This document shows, piece by piece, positions 31,401 to 42,091 of a stretch of 44,795 nucleotides of DNA (positions are counted from its first letter, which is position 1; each line of letters opens with the position of its first letter). This DNA comes from Thalassiosira profunda (lineage: Eukaryota > Bacillariophyta > Thalassiosirophyceae > Thalassiosirales > Thalassiosiraceae): assembly GCA_036939355.1 (NCBI GenBank), contig JALLAP010000274.1, positions 1 to 44,795 of the forward strand, read 5' to 3'. The notes under the pieces are model-generated. The model was not told the origin of the DNA, made no database searches, and saw nothing but the letters and a program-made list of their open reading frames with translations. The position numbers and the translations under genes are program-made.

Positions 31401-34400
31401 GTTCTTCCCCGGCAGTGGCGCCGGAACTTTTGATATCGCTGGGCATGACACGTCGGTTATAGCTGTGGCCGACCAAGAGGAGTGCAACGACAGTCCGTAC
31501 CTGAACATCATCCTCGAAATCGTTCTGGCCTTTCAGCGACTGGTCGATAGCGAGATGGTTAGTTCCTATCTTGCGAATGTCCGACACTGGTTGCCAGCGT
31601 CTCACAGCTGATCCTTTCAAACTGTCCCTGCAGGTCTACGGCACCGGCGATTTGTGCGCGACCGAGTGGGAATCTTTTGTCAAGGCATTGGATATTGGAA
31701 TCTCTCCCTGGCTTGTGCGCCATGGCAATGGAAGTGGACTCATGGGCGAAATCAGATCCGAATGCATGACATGTCTCTCTCAGCTGACATCCTTCCTGTT
31801 CAAGTGCTCGCAAAGTGAATGCGGGTTTCATCTGGTGGTCGACGACGATGCTCGCAACTACATGCACCAACTCCTTCTCCGCAAAATTGTCCCGCTGATC
31901 GTAGGGGTCGATTCGTTCTCGATGGTATCCTCCGCAGTGTCCAGAGCCAGTGGACCCTCGTCCGAAGGGTTGGTCGGAGATGACTCCACAACCCTCGCCC
32001 TTGCGGTCATCAAGTCTTGCTGTGTTATCCGATACCTCCCATTTAAGGAAGGAAGCTGGGCGAAGCTTGCAGGCAACCTTTTGGCTGAGGCGTTTGCAGT
32101 GCCAGACTCGCAGAACGCGGCTGATCGTCGCTACATCAACGGGTATCTCCACCATCCATTAATCAGACTGGAGGCTCTGAAGTCCCTCATCGACGATGAT
32201 GTCGAAGACAATGACGTCTCAATTCGAGATTCAGACAGCGTGTCGACCTCCGGCATCTCAGCCATGACTCCCGTCTCAATAAGAAGCGGAAACGTGCCTC
32301 CCTCGTTCTCCTTGTTCTCGCGTAAGTGAAGTTGCGTTTGCTCAGTGCTCTTGCTCGTCTGCGCAATGCCTTGAAACTGAATGTCGACCCTTGTCGTGTC
32401 GCAGTCACCAAGAATCTGAGGGAGTTGCATCTCGTGCTGGTAAACACCATCATTCTGCCACGGCTGGAAGAGCTGTTGTCCGTCACTGAGCCCATCTTAG
32501 AGACTACAGAGTGCCAGCCAAAGCAAGGATCGAAGAAAATCCCCACCGCTCAATGCTTTGACATCATCGAGAAAGAATTTCTGCTTCGTCGCTTTGCCGT
32601 GAAAATGCTTGGCATGGTGTTCCGCAGTCGCACTGGAGAGGTCGAGAAGAGAGGGCATTTCATCGATCTCCTTCAGAAGGTAGCCACGAGCACTCCGTAC
32701 GGGATCAGGGAGTGGGTTCGCCTTCGCCAAAGGGAAATAGACGACGAGCAGGCGAGCTCCGGTGATGTCGGAACTATTTCAGCCTCGGAGTTCCTAAAGG
32801 GAGAGGAATTGAACCTCCGATTTGAGGGTGAGTTGCTGCGTGATTGTGGTTGCGGTCTCTTCCTTCATGATCTTTGTACTGACACTACCAGCTTTCAACT
32901 TGTCAGCCATCCGCCAGATAGAAATCTGCCTCGGTGCTCCCTTCAGTTCCCTACCGCACACTCACGGCAACCTGTCTGATCTGTTGAAAGCCCTTGGCGA
33001 TTCAGCACGGTTCTATTCGACAGAATACGATGATCACGCCGAGCACCAGATGGGCCAGACTGATAGGCTGCTGATGACTCTGGCGGCCATTTTGCCTCTG
33101 GCAAGGCTCAGCTGCGCGAGAAATGGCCAAGCGATCATCATGTCGCGACAGCATGTCACTCAAAACATTCCAAGCGATATCTTGTCTGTCGTATCTGTCG
33201 ACGAATGGCTGCACAATACCAGCCCCGTGGTTCTTAACGAAGCGTTGCCCATGGTGTCCGAAGAAAACGACTTCACTTCAGACGACATCGGAGAGATCGC
33301 GCCCTTTGTCTTCGTGAAACAATACCACACCAAAGGGAAAGAAGACATCAAACCATCTCAGCAAAGCAACACGTCGAAGAAAAAGAAAACAACCCGTCGA
33401 TTGGGCAGCAACATTGCATCGAACGGAAAGCAAGGGACAATAGTCGACTTCGAACCCATTGTGGCTGCCATCAAAACTGTCCTCGATGCCGTTTGCCAAG
33501 ACAACCTTTCTCATGACGACGAAGAGGGCGATCTCATGTTCGATAGGATTATTTCTCCTGCCAGCATCTCGCAGCTTCCGTCGATCGTTCGTACGATATG
33601 CTATGGCGTGATATCCTCCTTTCTGTCCTACGGCATGGCATCCCCGGGAATGGGAGATTTGGTCTGGCTCGATCTTGAGCCAGCATGTGTCGCTGGCCAG
33701 GAGAACGAACTTGTGGCAAGGAGTGAGGCAGTGTCCATCTTTGCCGGCGTGCTGGGCCACATCACCGTCTCTCGCATTGGTGAGGAAGAAAACAATCTCC
33801 AACTGGGAAGACGAGTGTGCGATGTTCTGGTTCGGTTGAGCATGGCAGACTGCCTGAAAGTGGTGCAGCATTCATGCTGTGGACTCATTTCAATCCTGTC
33901 GAGCCTTCGCCATACTGCCGAGAGAAAGGCATCCAAAGGCAGGATATCTTCGCCTGATGCAAGCTACGACGCGGCCATTACTGGCTCTTTGATCTCGTTC
34001 ATTGGTCACGTTTGCTCGGTCTTGCAGAAGGAAGAATCAGATTCGGACCTTGTCCTCATCCCTCTCGTCGATGCGATGCGCGAGGCTGTCAATTGCTCTG
34101 ACACCATATTCGAGTTTCCCAAGTCGCTTCGCAGGCGAGCGTTTTTGATACTCTTTCAACCCAGTCGAGAGCGATGGGAGGTGCAGGTCATTGCGTTTCA
34201 AGCAGCAGTCTCCTTAGTCAATGCCATGACGGCAAAAGAGGCGAGCTTGATGACGTTTTTTGCCATTGGACCTCCAAAGAGTGTTCAGCAGCTGCCCAAC
34301 AGCAAGCGCATCCAGCCATTGCTCATTGATCTCCTTCGGTACAGGCTGATGGCTGCGCAAATGCCCAAGAAGGGTGCCGGATCAGAGGTCAGGCCTTACA

Positions 34401-36269
34401 AACCCTCGCTGGTCCACGAAAGGCTGGCACGCGAAGCTTTGTCCATGGAAGTGTTTCCTATCGATCTCGATTCTCTGGGAAGCCCAAAAGTTGCCGCCTG
34501 GAAGTGCGGAAATGCAATCTTGACCCTACGCCTTGGCTCTAAAGATTCGCTGCACCGCGGCTGGGTTGAGGTTGTGTTCCGCTCTCCCTGCGCTCGCATT
34601 CGACGTCTCGTCAAATGGAAGAAGGAGTTCATCACAAGCAACCCAGGAAGCTCGCTGCCTTTCTGGCAACAGCTCCAGCCTCGGCAGAAAAAGGAGGAAA
34701 CGACGAAAGATGCAGAGTTGGAGGCGGGCAGCTCGCCATCGCGAAGGACAGACGAAGCAGAGCCGGACCNAAACGACGAAAGATGCAGAGTTGGAGGCGG
34801 GCAGCTCGCCATCGCGAAGGACAGACGAAGCAGAGCCGGACCAGTTTGTGGAGAGCGAGGAGAGCTTGAAGATAATGGCAAATGCCAAGGCGGTGATTGC
34901 ACGATTTGATAGCCTGGTTCCCCTTGCTGATAGCCCAGCTGAGGGTGTTTCAGAAGAAAAGAGTGCGAGCAAAATCGCTGCTGCACCTCAGCGACGGCAG
35001 TCGTTTCGCCGCAATTCCACATTTGGCATGAACAGCAACAAGCAAACTGCTGCGACAGGAGGCCCCAGCTTGAAGCGGACGTTCTCTGACGGAGACCTGC
35101 TATCGCTGTCGGTCGTCCCCAAACAAGAATCGTCGCGTGTTCGAAGGAGGAGCGTCTTCTACTCGTGGTTGCAATACGCGACGGGTCGCGAAACAATCGA
35201 CGTTGACTTGATTCAGGAAATCTTAGCGCTTGGGTTCTCGCGGTCGGCCCTCGGTGTTCCTGGCAATGTGATCACAGCAACCTCCTGCCAAGATCTTTTC
35301 GTGCATGAGTGGCTTAAGCCCTACGCGGTATCGCCAAACTTCAATCGAGCCATGACCATTTTGGACCGGGTGACGCCGTTTCAGACGCACAGGATCGCGT
35401 TGTTCTATGGGGGGACGCATGGCANTGACCATTTTGGACCGGGTGACGCCGTTTCAGACGCACAGGATCGCGTTGTTCTATGGGGGGACGCATGGCACCA
35501 AGAGGAGTGCCCGTGGTGGCAAGGCTGACTCAAAGAATGGCAAGGACGGAGACAAATTCCTCACGTCCACTCAGGCATCAACGGACTTCTGGCAATTTTC
35601 GCGCGAGCTGGGAGACCTGGTGCCGGTGCGCCATCTGAAGTACTTTTCCGGCGGCTTGTAAGTGATGGTCGTTTGGTCGTGTGGGCTTTTGTCACCACGT
35701 GCAAAGCTAACCTTATTGATGCCACACTCATCTTATGCAGGGATACTTCTGAAAGCGTATCGGACGGAGAATTTGCGTTCGTCTGGTTTGGCTGTCAGGG
35801 CGGAAGCTACGAACTCAATGATCCCATTTTGGTCGATTCGATGGTCGTCTTTCACTCAGTCACCCTGATGCCGGACCGTTTGACCAATCGAAAGAGACAC
35901 GTGGGGAACGACGTTGTGCATATTGTTTACGGACTGGACATCGATACGCTCGACGTCGACCACGAAAGGATGGCCGTCAGCGGACACTTCGGTTTCATCA
36001 CCATATACGTCATTCCGCTCGTCCACGTGCCCCTGTTCAAGGTATCGGTCCATCTGAAAGCGGGGCTGGAGCAATCCATTTGCTCGGCCCTGGAGCACCT
36101 GGTGGGGAGCTGGCTGATTTCCCGTCGAGTCGGGGCCCACTTCGTTCGCAACTTGGCAATGCAAGCGGACGTCATCTGCCAGTCCATGATCGAGGACAAA
36201 CTCGGCCTCGTGCTGAATACGGAAGACCGCGGTGGGAGGATCCGGGACACCGAGAGACATCTGGCGTGA
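28455..36269 (+). CDS. TSC2: Tuberin (TSC2)-like protein with Rap-GAP domain
   Basis: Seven exons: 28455-29998, 30097-30259, 30339-31557, 31634-32321, 32405-32827, 32892-35657, 35741-36269. With three assembly repeats collapsed the total is 7,113 nt, 2,370 aa, with all phases consistent. The C-terminal 270 residues form a Rap/Ran-GAP domain: THRIALFYGG, FWQFSRELGDLVPVRHLKYF, SGGLDTSES, MVVFHSVTLMPDRLTNRKRH, then HVGNDVVHIVYG containing the catalytic Asn thumb. GHFGFITIYVIPL and FVRNLAMQADVICQ follow, as in tuberin rather than RalGAP. The middle is helical and HEAT-like. The first roughly 250 residues are a Gln/Pro-rich low-complexity region. Tuberin is the GAP for Rheb and restrains TORC1; Rheb as the target here is inference. 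The third intron has an unusual GTTAGT donor. Confidence 0.85.
30477..30621. repeat. 72-bp direct repeat around N30549 (assembly join)
   Basis: Positions 30477-30548 and 30550-30621 are identical around one N, in exon 3 of the tuberin-like gene. Collapse gives a continuous PPMEIVLPTAVNAST frame. Confidence 0.95.
34698..34842. repeat. 72-bp direct repeat around N34770 (assembly join)
   Basis: Positions 34698-34769 and 34771-34842 are identical around one N, in exon 6 of the tuberin-like gene. Collapse restores TDEAEPDQFVESEE in frame. Confidence 0.95.
35353..35497. repeat. 72-bp direct repeat around N35425 (assembly join)
   Basis: Positions 35353-35424 and 35426-35497 are identical around one N. 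It falls in the start of the Rap-GAP domain; collapse restores HRIALFYGGTHGTKRS. Confidence 0.95.
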
Positions 36270-36320
36270 AATGGCTGCTTCATGCAATCAAAGATTTACG
36301 TGGCAAGGGGCAAGAGCGTA

Positions 36321-37928
36321 TTAAGAGCCTTGCATCTGCCACTGATCCTTGTAGTCTTTCAGGTTTGAGTAGAAGAGATGGTTCCACCAGTCCGGAGGGC
36401 CTGGCAAAAGGTAGTGCAAACAATCCTCTTTCGATGGATGGCCGTCACGCCTGAGGACCGTCATCCAATAGATATCGAAGAGTTCGATGCGGGCGCTCGG
36501 CCAGAGTTTGTCTCGCCCAACTTTGATCACCTCCCATTCCATATATTGATTGAACAGCTCAAATTGTTCCCAATCATGCAACCGTGTAGGCGTTCGATAC
36601 CTCTCCCTGTACTCCTGGAAGTTGTCCAAAGGATCGACGGGATTCGTTTCGTCGTCGCAATTTTCATGGCCCGTCAGTACTGTTCTCAGCCACACGATAT
36701 CGCTCGGTCTCTCATGCGTTCGAAGAAAGTCAAAGAATCTCCGCATTGACGATTGAAAGTAGTACATGTTGTGAAAATGGGCGCCAACGCCGCTACTGAA
36801 GAGGTGTGTGGCATATATGCAACTATGATGTTGGCACATGTACGGAAGAAGCAAATCGGTAATACAAGCTGCTCACTACTCACTCAACATCGTTCTCTCG
36901 GCCGAGTGCAAGTACTCCTGTACCCAGGGACACCATCCTTTCTCGTTTGGCCGCAGTCCATTGGGTGGATTGGCAACGCCATAACAGACAAACAGTTCGT
37001 GCTCCTGCTTGTGATAATGCCACTCGGCAGGGTGGGTCTCATTGCCTAAGACTGGCATCAAATGGTTCGTCCTGTAGAAGACAATATCTACTTCTGAAAA
37101 CCTGCCCACAGAAGGGCAGTCGATTGTGTAGGACCATCGCATGGACGAATGGAGGTGGGTGTGCACGGAAGATTGCAATCCCATCAGGTGCATGAAAGAT
37201 ACCAGCCTCATAAACTCGATGCTATCGCCCAACACGAACAGCCTCGTCATGTCCAACTTGTGCATCGCCTCACAGAATCCCCCAAGCGTCAGCTCCTCGA
37301 TCGGACAATCAGGCGCGTCATCTTCCCACTTCCACGATGTGTGATTGTAGGGCCCGTCCATCTCTCTGTTTCGGATCCAGCCCTTTGGGGCCCCGAGGGC
37401 GGGCACATACCACGAGTCCTCCGCATACGTTTCGTTGTAGACCCACTTCCCGACACGGCCGCGGATTCCGTTGCAGTGGCCACCTCTGGACTGAGCGAAT
37501 CTCACCAATTCGACGCGACGCCCAATCACTGAATCAGGGTTAGCTTCGGATGCGTTCATCGGAGGGAACGATCCCGGCAGAATCTCGTGATACACATCGG
37601 ACAGGGGAAACGCATATCGGAGGAACGTTTCGATTCCTGAAGACCCCGGAGAAGCACACTTCGCCAGAGATTGCACAGTGATGGCAGTTGTGTACCGGGG
37701 TATGGCATCGACGAGCGGGGACGCGAGGTCCATCTTCGGCATTCTTCGGGAGACATCGCACGGAAGATGCACTGTGGCCGAGGCATTGCGGAGGTTCGCC
37801 TGCACCCACACGGCGCCGGCGTCGTCGGGCGAGAGTGCCGGCAGCGTTGAGCGTTCACGAATGTGCGGGATTAGAAGCGCCGCGCCAAATCCTACTAGCA
37901 ACCACCAGGTGGGCCTCCTTCGCGTCAT
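36321..37928 (-). CDS. PC-esterase/TBL-like O-acyltransferase, type II membrane
   Basis: Exons 37928-36877 and 36795-36321, 508 aa. MTRRRPTWWLLVGFGAALLI is a signal anchor; an in-frame Met at 38000 would add 24 residues. FVLGDSIEFMRL carries the GDS serine motif, and DCLHYLLPGPPDWWNHLFYS is the DxxH motif that closes the triad in PC-esterase (PF13839)/trichome-birefringence-like enzymes. These transfer acetyl or acyl groups to Golgi polysaccharides. NET and NHT sequons and several Cys fit a lumenal domain. The donor was chosen (SEY|SGVGAHFHN) because it alone gives both the right phase and a GTGAG site. The stop lies 51 bp from the convergent tuberin-like stop. It neighbours an exostosin-like glycosyltransferase on the same strand. 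Confidence 0.8.
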
Positions 37929-38000
37929 GGCTTCCTCAAGAGGCGGATTGCGCAAGCTTGCGATTGCAGATTGCAGCAAATGAAGCCCCTCACCTGCCAC

Positions 38001-38372
38001 CTCGCGCCCGTCGGTGCCACCTGCGCCTCACCTCGGCGGCGATCCCGAACGGCATCAGGCTGCGGCTGCTGGCTGACCGAGCTGCTGCAGGCTTCCAACA
38101 CAAGCCGGTAGCGAGGAGGCAGAGGGGGGGAACGGGGGGAGGAAGCAGAAACTGTAGCGCTCATCAAATATTGGTGGTAATTCTTCCTTTATTATTTACT
38201 AATACACAGTGTAAGAAGGTTTATTCTTTACGTAACGCCGCCCCACACAGCGCGGGGCCCTGCTGGGCGAGTGTTGTGCCGGGGCCAGCAGGCAGATCAG
38301 AGATCAGAAATCAGCGCCTTATTTACCGCCAGCGCTGCAATAGAGAGGCGGGCAGCGGCCACTGCATATGCG
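38001..38372. other. Intergenic region upstream of the PC-esterase gene
   Basis: About 370 bp holding the 5' flank of the minus-strand PC-esterase gene and the upstream side of the small plus-strand ORF. The frame of the latter is open back to about 38271, so its start is uncertain. No other feature is visible. Confidence 0.4.
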
Positions 38373-38719
38373 ATGAGATACAGCAGTGTGGGCCTTGCTA
38401 TCCTATCGGCAGCTATCATACGACGATCTGACTCTGAACCGTGTCCTGTTTACAACGATGAGGGCGTATATCCGAAAGAATTGTATCGGGGGCTTGACTT
38501 CTATGCCACGAAAAGGTGGAGTGACAACAACCATCTCACTACAAAAGCATACTACGAAGAAATGTTCTCGTAGTAGATCACTTGCGCGGTGCCATGGAGT
38601 GGGGAATGATGAATCCGGCAAAACAAAACTGCTCGTATTGGGGACAAGTTGTTTACGGCGCCCGAGGAGACGACTATCTCACGCATCTGGATGGACGTTT
38701 TGCATCAAGAAGAGCTTAG
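38373..38719 (+). CDS. Hypothetical protein, one-base frameshift, overlaps GT47 3' end
   Basis: ATG 38373 gives MRYSSVGLAILSAAIIRRSD, a possible short signal, then CPVYNDEGVYPKELYRGLDF and LTTKAYYEEMF before stops at 38571. Another frame continues LVVDHLRGAMEWGMMNPAKQ, then NCSYWGQVVYGARGDDYLTH and ends FASRRA* at 38717-38719. One extra base near 38567 joins them (YYEEMFLVVDHLRG), giving about 115 aa. Both halves have credible composition, so I read it as one gene with an indel rather than two frames by chance. The last 15 nt overlap the convergent exostosin-like coding region (stop 38705-38707). Family not recognised. Confidence 0.5.
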
Positions 38720-40305
38720 TAAACGGCCTTCCCTTGCCGAAGCGTTCAATGCGTACTGTCTGGCTTGGATGAGTAGCGCTGACATTCCATCCACGCTCTT
38801 TAATGCATTTCCTTCGAGTCCAAATGAGAAAAGACGTGCGTATTTTGCAAGATTGCTCTGCTTTGCTCGTAAAGCTGCAGGATCGTCCAACAAACTTTTC
38901 AGTGTCGCTGGGAGACAATCCAAATGGCTCGTCGGAGTATTGCCGCATGACATTTCCTCAATCTCAACTACGAGTTGGCTGTAGTCCAATCCCATTTGCG
39001 GCCAATCAGCACCAAAGGAGCCCCGTGCCCACGGATAAACTTTGGCGTTAGTGACTCCCTGTCCTGGGGCGAAGTAAGAAGTCGCATTCTCGCCATTTGC
39101 CTTGTAATAATGGGCCATAACAACAGGGATGCAACCGGATAATATGGCATCAAAGATTCTTTTCTGTCCTGGCGTGTCCCCTCGAAAGCAAGGGCAGAAG
39201 ATAGAATCGCGATACAGTTGCATGGTGCGAGATTCGCCAACCATCTGTCCAGCAATGACGAGGAAAACATCAGCCGTAAAATAAAGCATATCCATTGTGC
39301 GCAGTTGCCACTTACTTTGCGTTTCTCCTGGATCACGATGACTCGAACAGGCAAATCTCCGAGGGTGCCATTGTTGTGTGCAATCGTACCATTGCCAAAG
39401 AAGGAGTCTGCCTTCTCGACGAATTCCTTCCTTGCATACCCATTTCCGCTGATTTTCTCACTGAATACTGCCGCGAGTGCATACTTCTTCCCAGAAAAGA
39501 AGCGCTGGGTCATTCTGGATGCCACCTTGTTGGGTTGGTATTCAGCATTCGTATTCACGTAGGGCACCACTAGTTGGCCGGTGCGTTTGCTGGGCACCTT
39601 ATCCACGGACAGCTTGGCCATGTCGCTCTTAGCGTTCATAAACAGGAATAGGTGGTCATGAAGGTGCGTCCAATTGTTGCCGAGAAGAAGTTCTGTGCTT
39701 GGGTCCTCTCGTCCTCTTCGCCAATGCATGTTGCATCGCTCATTCGAGACTGCTGGGAATGGCACTACCTTCAGGCTTCCGCGAGCCGTGGCATTAAATG
39801 TACGGAACCGCCCGTGATAGTCGAGGAACAGCCTTGCCAGGACGCTGTCGATATTATTGTTGAGTCTCGCGGTGCTGTACTGACTCGCTCTGGTGTGATT
39901 GGTAGGATTGCAAATGGACTTGGACCAATCGCAAATTTCCGCCACGAATTGTTCTTTGTTGGTGTATGCGAAACGCTCGGAATGGTATCCCCAATCCTCC
40001 AGGCACTCTGATATAGAGTCCACCGTTTCGGCCAGTTCATCGTGGACATAGAATTTGAAGCTGTCCAGCGGGTGCTCCTGCAAGTAATCATGTGCTGCAG
40101 TCCGATTGCCCATGAATAGGAGCTCGACTGTTTCCTCCAGAATGTTATTGATGTATACGTTTCCTCCTGGAGCGTCGCCAACATCTACTAAAGTCGATCC
40201 GCGCAGCGCTGTTGATAGCAGCAGCTTGCCCTGCAGGGAGAAATAGACGGATATTGCCAGGCATGATATGCTCTTGCGGATTCTCCGCGCTCGTTGCCCA
40301 TCCAT
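38705..40305 (-). CDS. Exostosin-like glycosyltransferase (GT47), type II membrane
   Basis: Exons 40305-39316 and 39244-38705 with a 71-nt intron, 509 aa. The N-terminus SISCLAISVYFSLQGKLLLS is the likely Golgi anchor. The lumenal part has several NxT/S sequons. The exostosin C-terminal signature is clear in YRDSIFCPCFRGDTPGQKRI and FDAILSGCIPVVMAHYY. GT47 enzymes build heparan-type or plant wall polysaccharides; the substrate here is unknown. The second exon starts MVGESRTMQLYRDS; an acceptor nearer the donor is excluded because no AG occurs there. It lies upstream of, and on the same strand as, the PC-esterase gene. Confidence 0.85.
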
Positions 40306-40863
40306 CTATGTTCTAGGGCACCGACCGCCTTTGCAAGGCAGCCCTGCTAGTGCGGCGCAGCACTCGCCGCAGTGGCCCCGTGCTGCTCGTGGTGTTCGAG
40401 GCGGGGCGACGCGGGCGGGGCGGTGCCGGCTGGCGAGTGTGTCTGTGTGCGACGCGTGAGAGTGAGAGTGGAGTGTGGTGGGCGGGTGGCGGGTGGGGGA
40501 ATAATCTGGGAACTTCAGACACGGCCTACTATGTACGAGTCTCCTGGGTGTATTCAGAAGGAACTAAAAGGCGGGAAAGCTAGCGCAATACTCTTTTTTG
40601 TTACGACGGGCCGTGTCTGCGTGGCAGCGCAGCTGCTGGATATTTGAAATGGGGCCCTCCTCGGTCTCATCTCCGCAACGGACGCTTTGGTCAAGGTGTA
40701 CCTACCCAAGGAAGAACACATTGATTAGCGTGAAAAAGGCAAACGATGCCAGCAAATGCCCAGTGCCGGCGGGAAAGAAGGTCAGCCGTTCAGACCTTCG
40801 CACACTCTAATTATTCCGATCAGCTTGCACTTTGCATCTAACACTGCAACATTCCGCTCGAGC
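40306..40863. other. Intergenic region with purine-rich tract
   Basis: Between the start of the GT47 gene and the 3' end of the plastid DUF2470 gene, both minus strand. A G/A-rich run lies at about 40455-40500. No gene is supported. Confidence 0.45.
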
Positions 40864-41859
40864 TCACTTTGATTCTGCCGCCGCCGCTTGCGCGGCCGCT
40901 TGGCTCATCTCCACGATGACCTCCTTCACTCCCTTCCTGTCCTCGATCTTCCGCGGAAACGGGAGCCGGATTTTGAACTGCTGCGGCTGGTCGGACGCCC
41001 GGGGCGTGCGAGTGCATTTGACGTACATGCCGAGGCTGTCCACGCTCGTGATGACCGCTTCCGACACGTCCAGTCCGGGAATGGCGTGGGCCACCATGGC
41101 AATGGTATTCTCCATGTGGTCATCGTTCATGTGCGCCGCAATATGGGGACCGAACCCGGCGATGGGGTCGGGCTTGGCGGCGGCATACTCCTCGGGCGTG
41201 ATCGATCCGGCCCGCGCGAACCCTCCCACAAATCGTATATCGACAATCTCGTCCATGCGGAACCAATTGAAGTCGCCAAAGTTCACCCAGAACGCGCCCG
41301 GATGTTTGGCGAGGTACACTTCCTTCATCGCGTCGCGCTCCGCGGCATCGACGAGCGTCACTTTGCCCATGAGGTTCACTCTTCCATCGGCCGCTCCCTT
41401 GAATTCCTTCGACGCAATCGTGACGGAACAGCGTGGATCGGCGAGGAGGTCCTGCGTGTGCGTCGACATGCCGCTGAAGATGAAGACCGGGCGGCCCTGT
41501 CCGTCGGGCGCGAAGCCCACGACGGATCCGCCGGGGTATCCCTCGTGGGCTTTGGAATTGGTCGACATCACCGCGAAGCCGTGGTTGTACTGCACGAGGC
41601 TGCGGACGTCGACGTCGAACCCGAGCTTGGGGGCGTGCTGCTGGTGCTCGGCGAGGGCGGCCTGGAGCGTGGCCTCCGCGGGGTCCATCTCCTTGGCAGC
41701 TCCGTCGGATCGTACGTCGTGCCCGGGGGCGTTGGACATGTGCACAACCGTCCGATGCAACGCGACCGGCGCCGCGGAGAGGAGCGCGCGGCCGTTCCGG
41801 GCCGGGGCGAAGGCGGCGGTCGGCCCGAGGAGGGCGGCGAGGGCGGCAAGCTTCATCAT
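40864..41859 (-). CDS. Plastid FMN split-barrel protein with DUF2470 (GluTR-binding/HOZ-like)
   Basis: Single-exon 331-aa protein. MMKLAALAALLGPTAAFAPA is a signal peptide with an AAFAP cleavage motif, followed by a basic Ser/Ala/Arg-rich transit stretch; this is the bipartite leader of secondary red plastids. The core is a pyridoxamine-phosphate-oxidase-like barrel (FIFSGMSTHTQDLLADPRCS, ASKEFKGAADGRVNLMGKV). The C-terminal domain has IAAHMNDDHMENTIAMV, the HMNxDH motif of DUF2470. In plants this pairing occurs in the chloroplast GluTR-binding/HOZ protein family linked to tetrapyrrole control; the same role is inferred. It shares a 232-bp divergent promoter with the RGG gene. Confidence 0.88.
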   Translation of the reverse strand: MMKLAALAALLGPTAAFAPARNGRALLSAAPVALHRTVVHMSNAPGHDVRSDGAAKEMDPAEATLQAALAEHQQHAPKLGFDVDVRSLVQYNHGFAVMSTNSKAHEGYPGGSVVGFAPDGQGRPVFIFSGMSTHTQDLLADPRCSVTIASKEFKGAADGRVNLMGKVTLVDAAERDAMKEVYLAKHPGAFWVNFGDFNWFRMDEIVDIRFVGGFARAGSITPEEYAAAKPDPIAGFGPHIAAHMNDDHMENTIAMVAHAIPGLDVSEAVITSVDSLGMYVKCTRTPRASDQPQQFKIRLPFPRKIEDRKGVKEVIVEMSQAAAQAAAAESK

Positions 41860-42091
41860 GGTTGCAAGGAGGAGGCCGCAGAATTTATGAGCTGCCGCCG
41901 GCGCTTGGCGGTGGGCGAGTGGGCAGCCGATGCGAGCGCCGAGCGCCGAGCGCCGAGCAAAGATCTCCTCTCGCTCGCTCTCGCCCAATCTCGCGTCTTG
42001 TCGATTATGTCCTTGATCTCGCCACCGTTTTTTGCAACTTGAACTTGCAACCACACAATCAAAACAAACAACAACCTGACAGCAACACACC

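Noticed and set aside
40888..42042. 384-codon plus-strand open frame
   Set aside because: Antisense to the plastid DUF2470 gene, whose motifs and leader are convincing.
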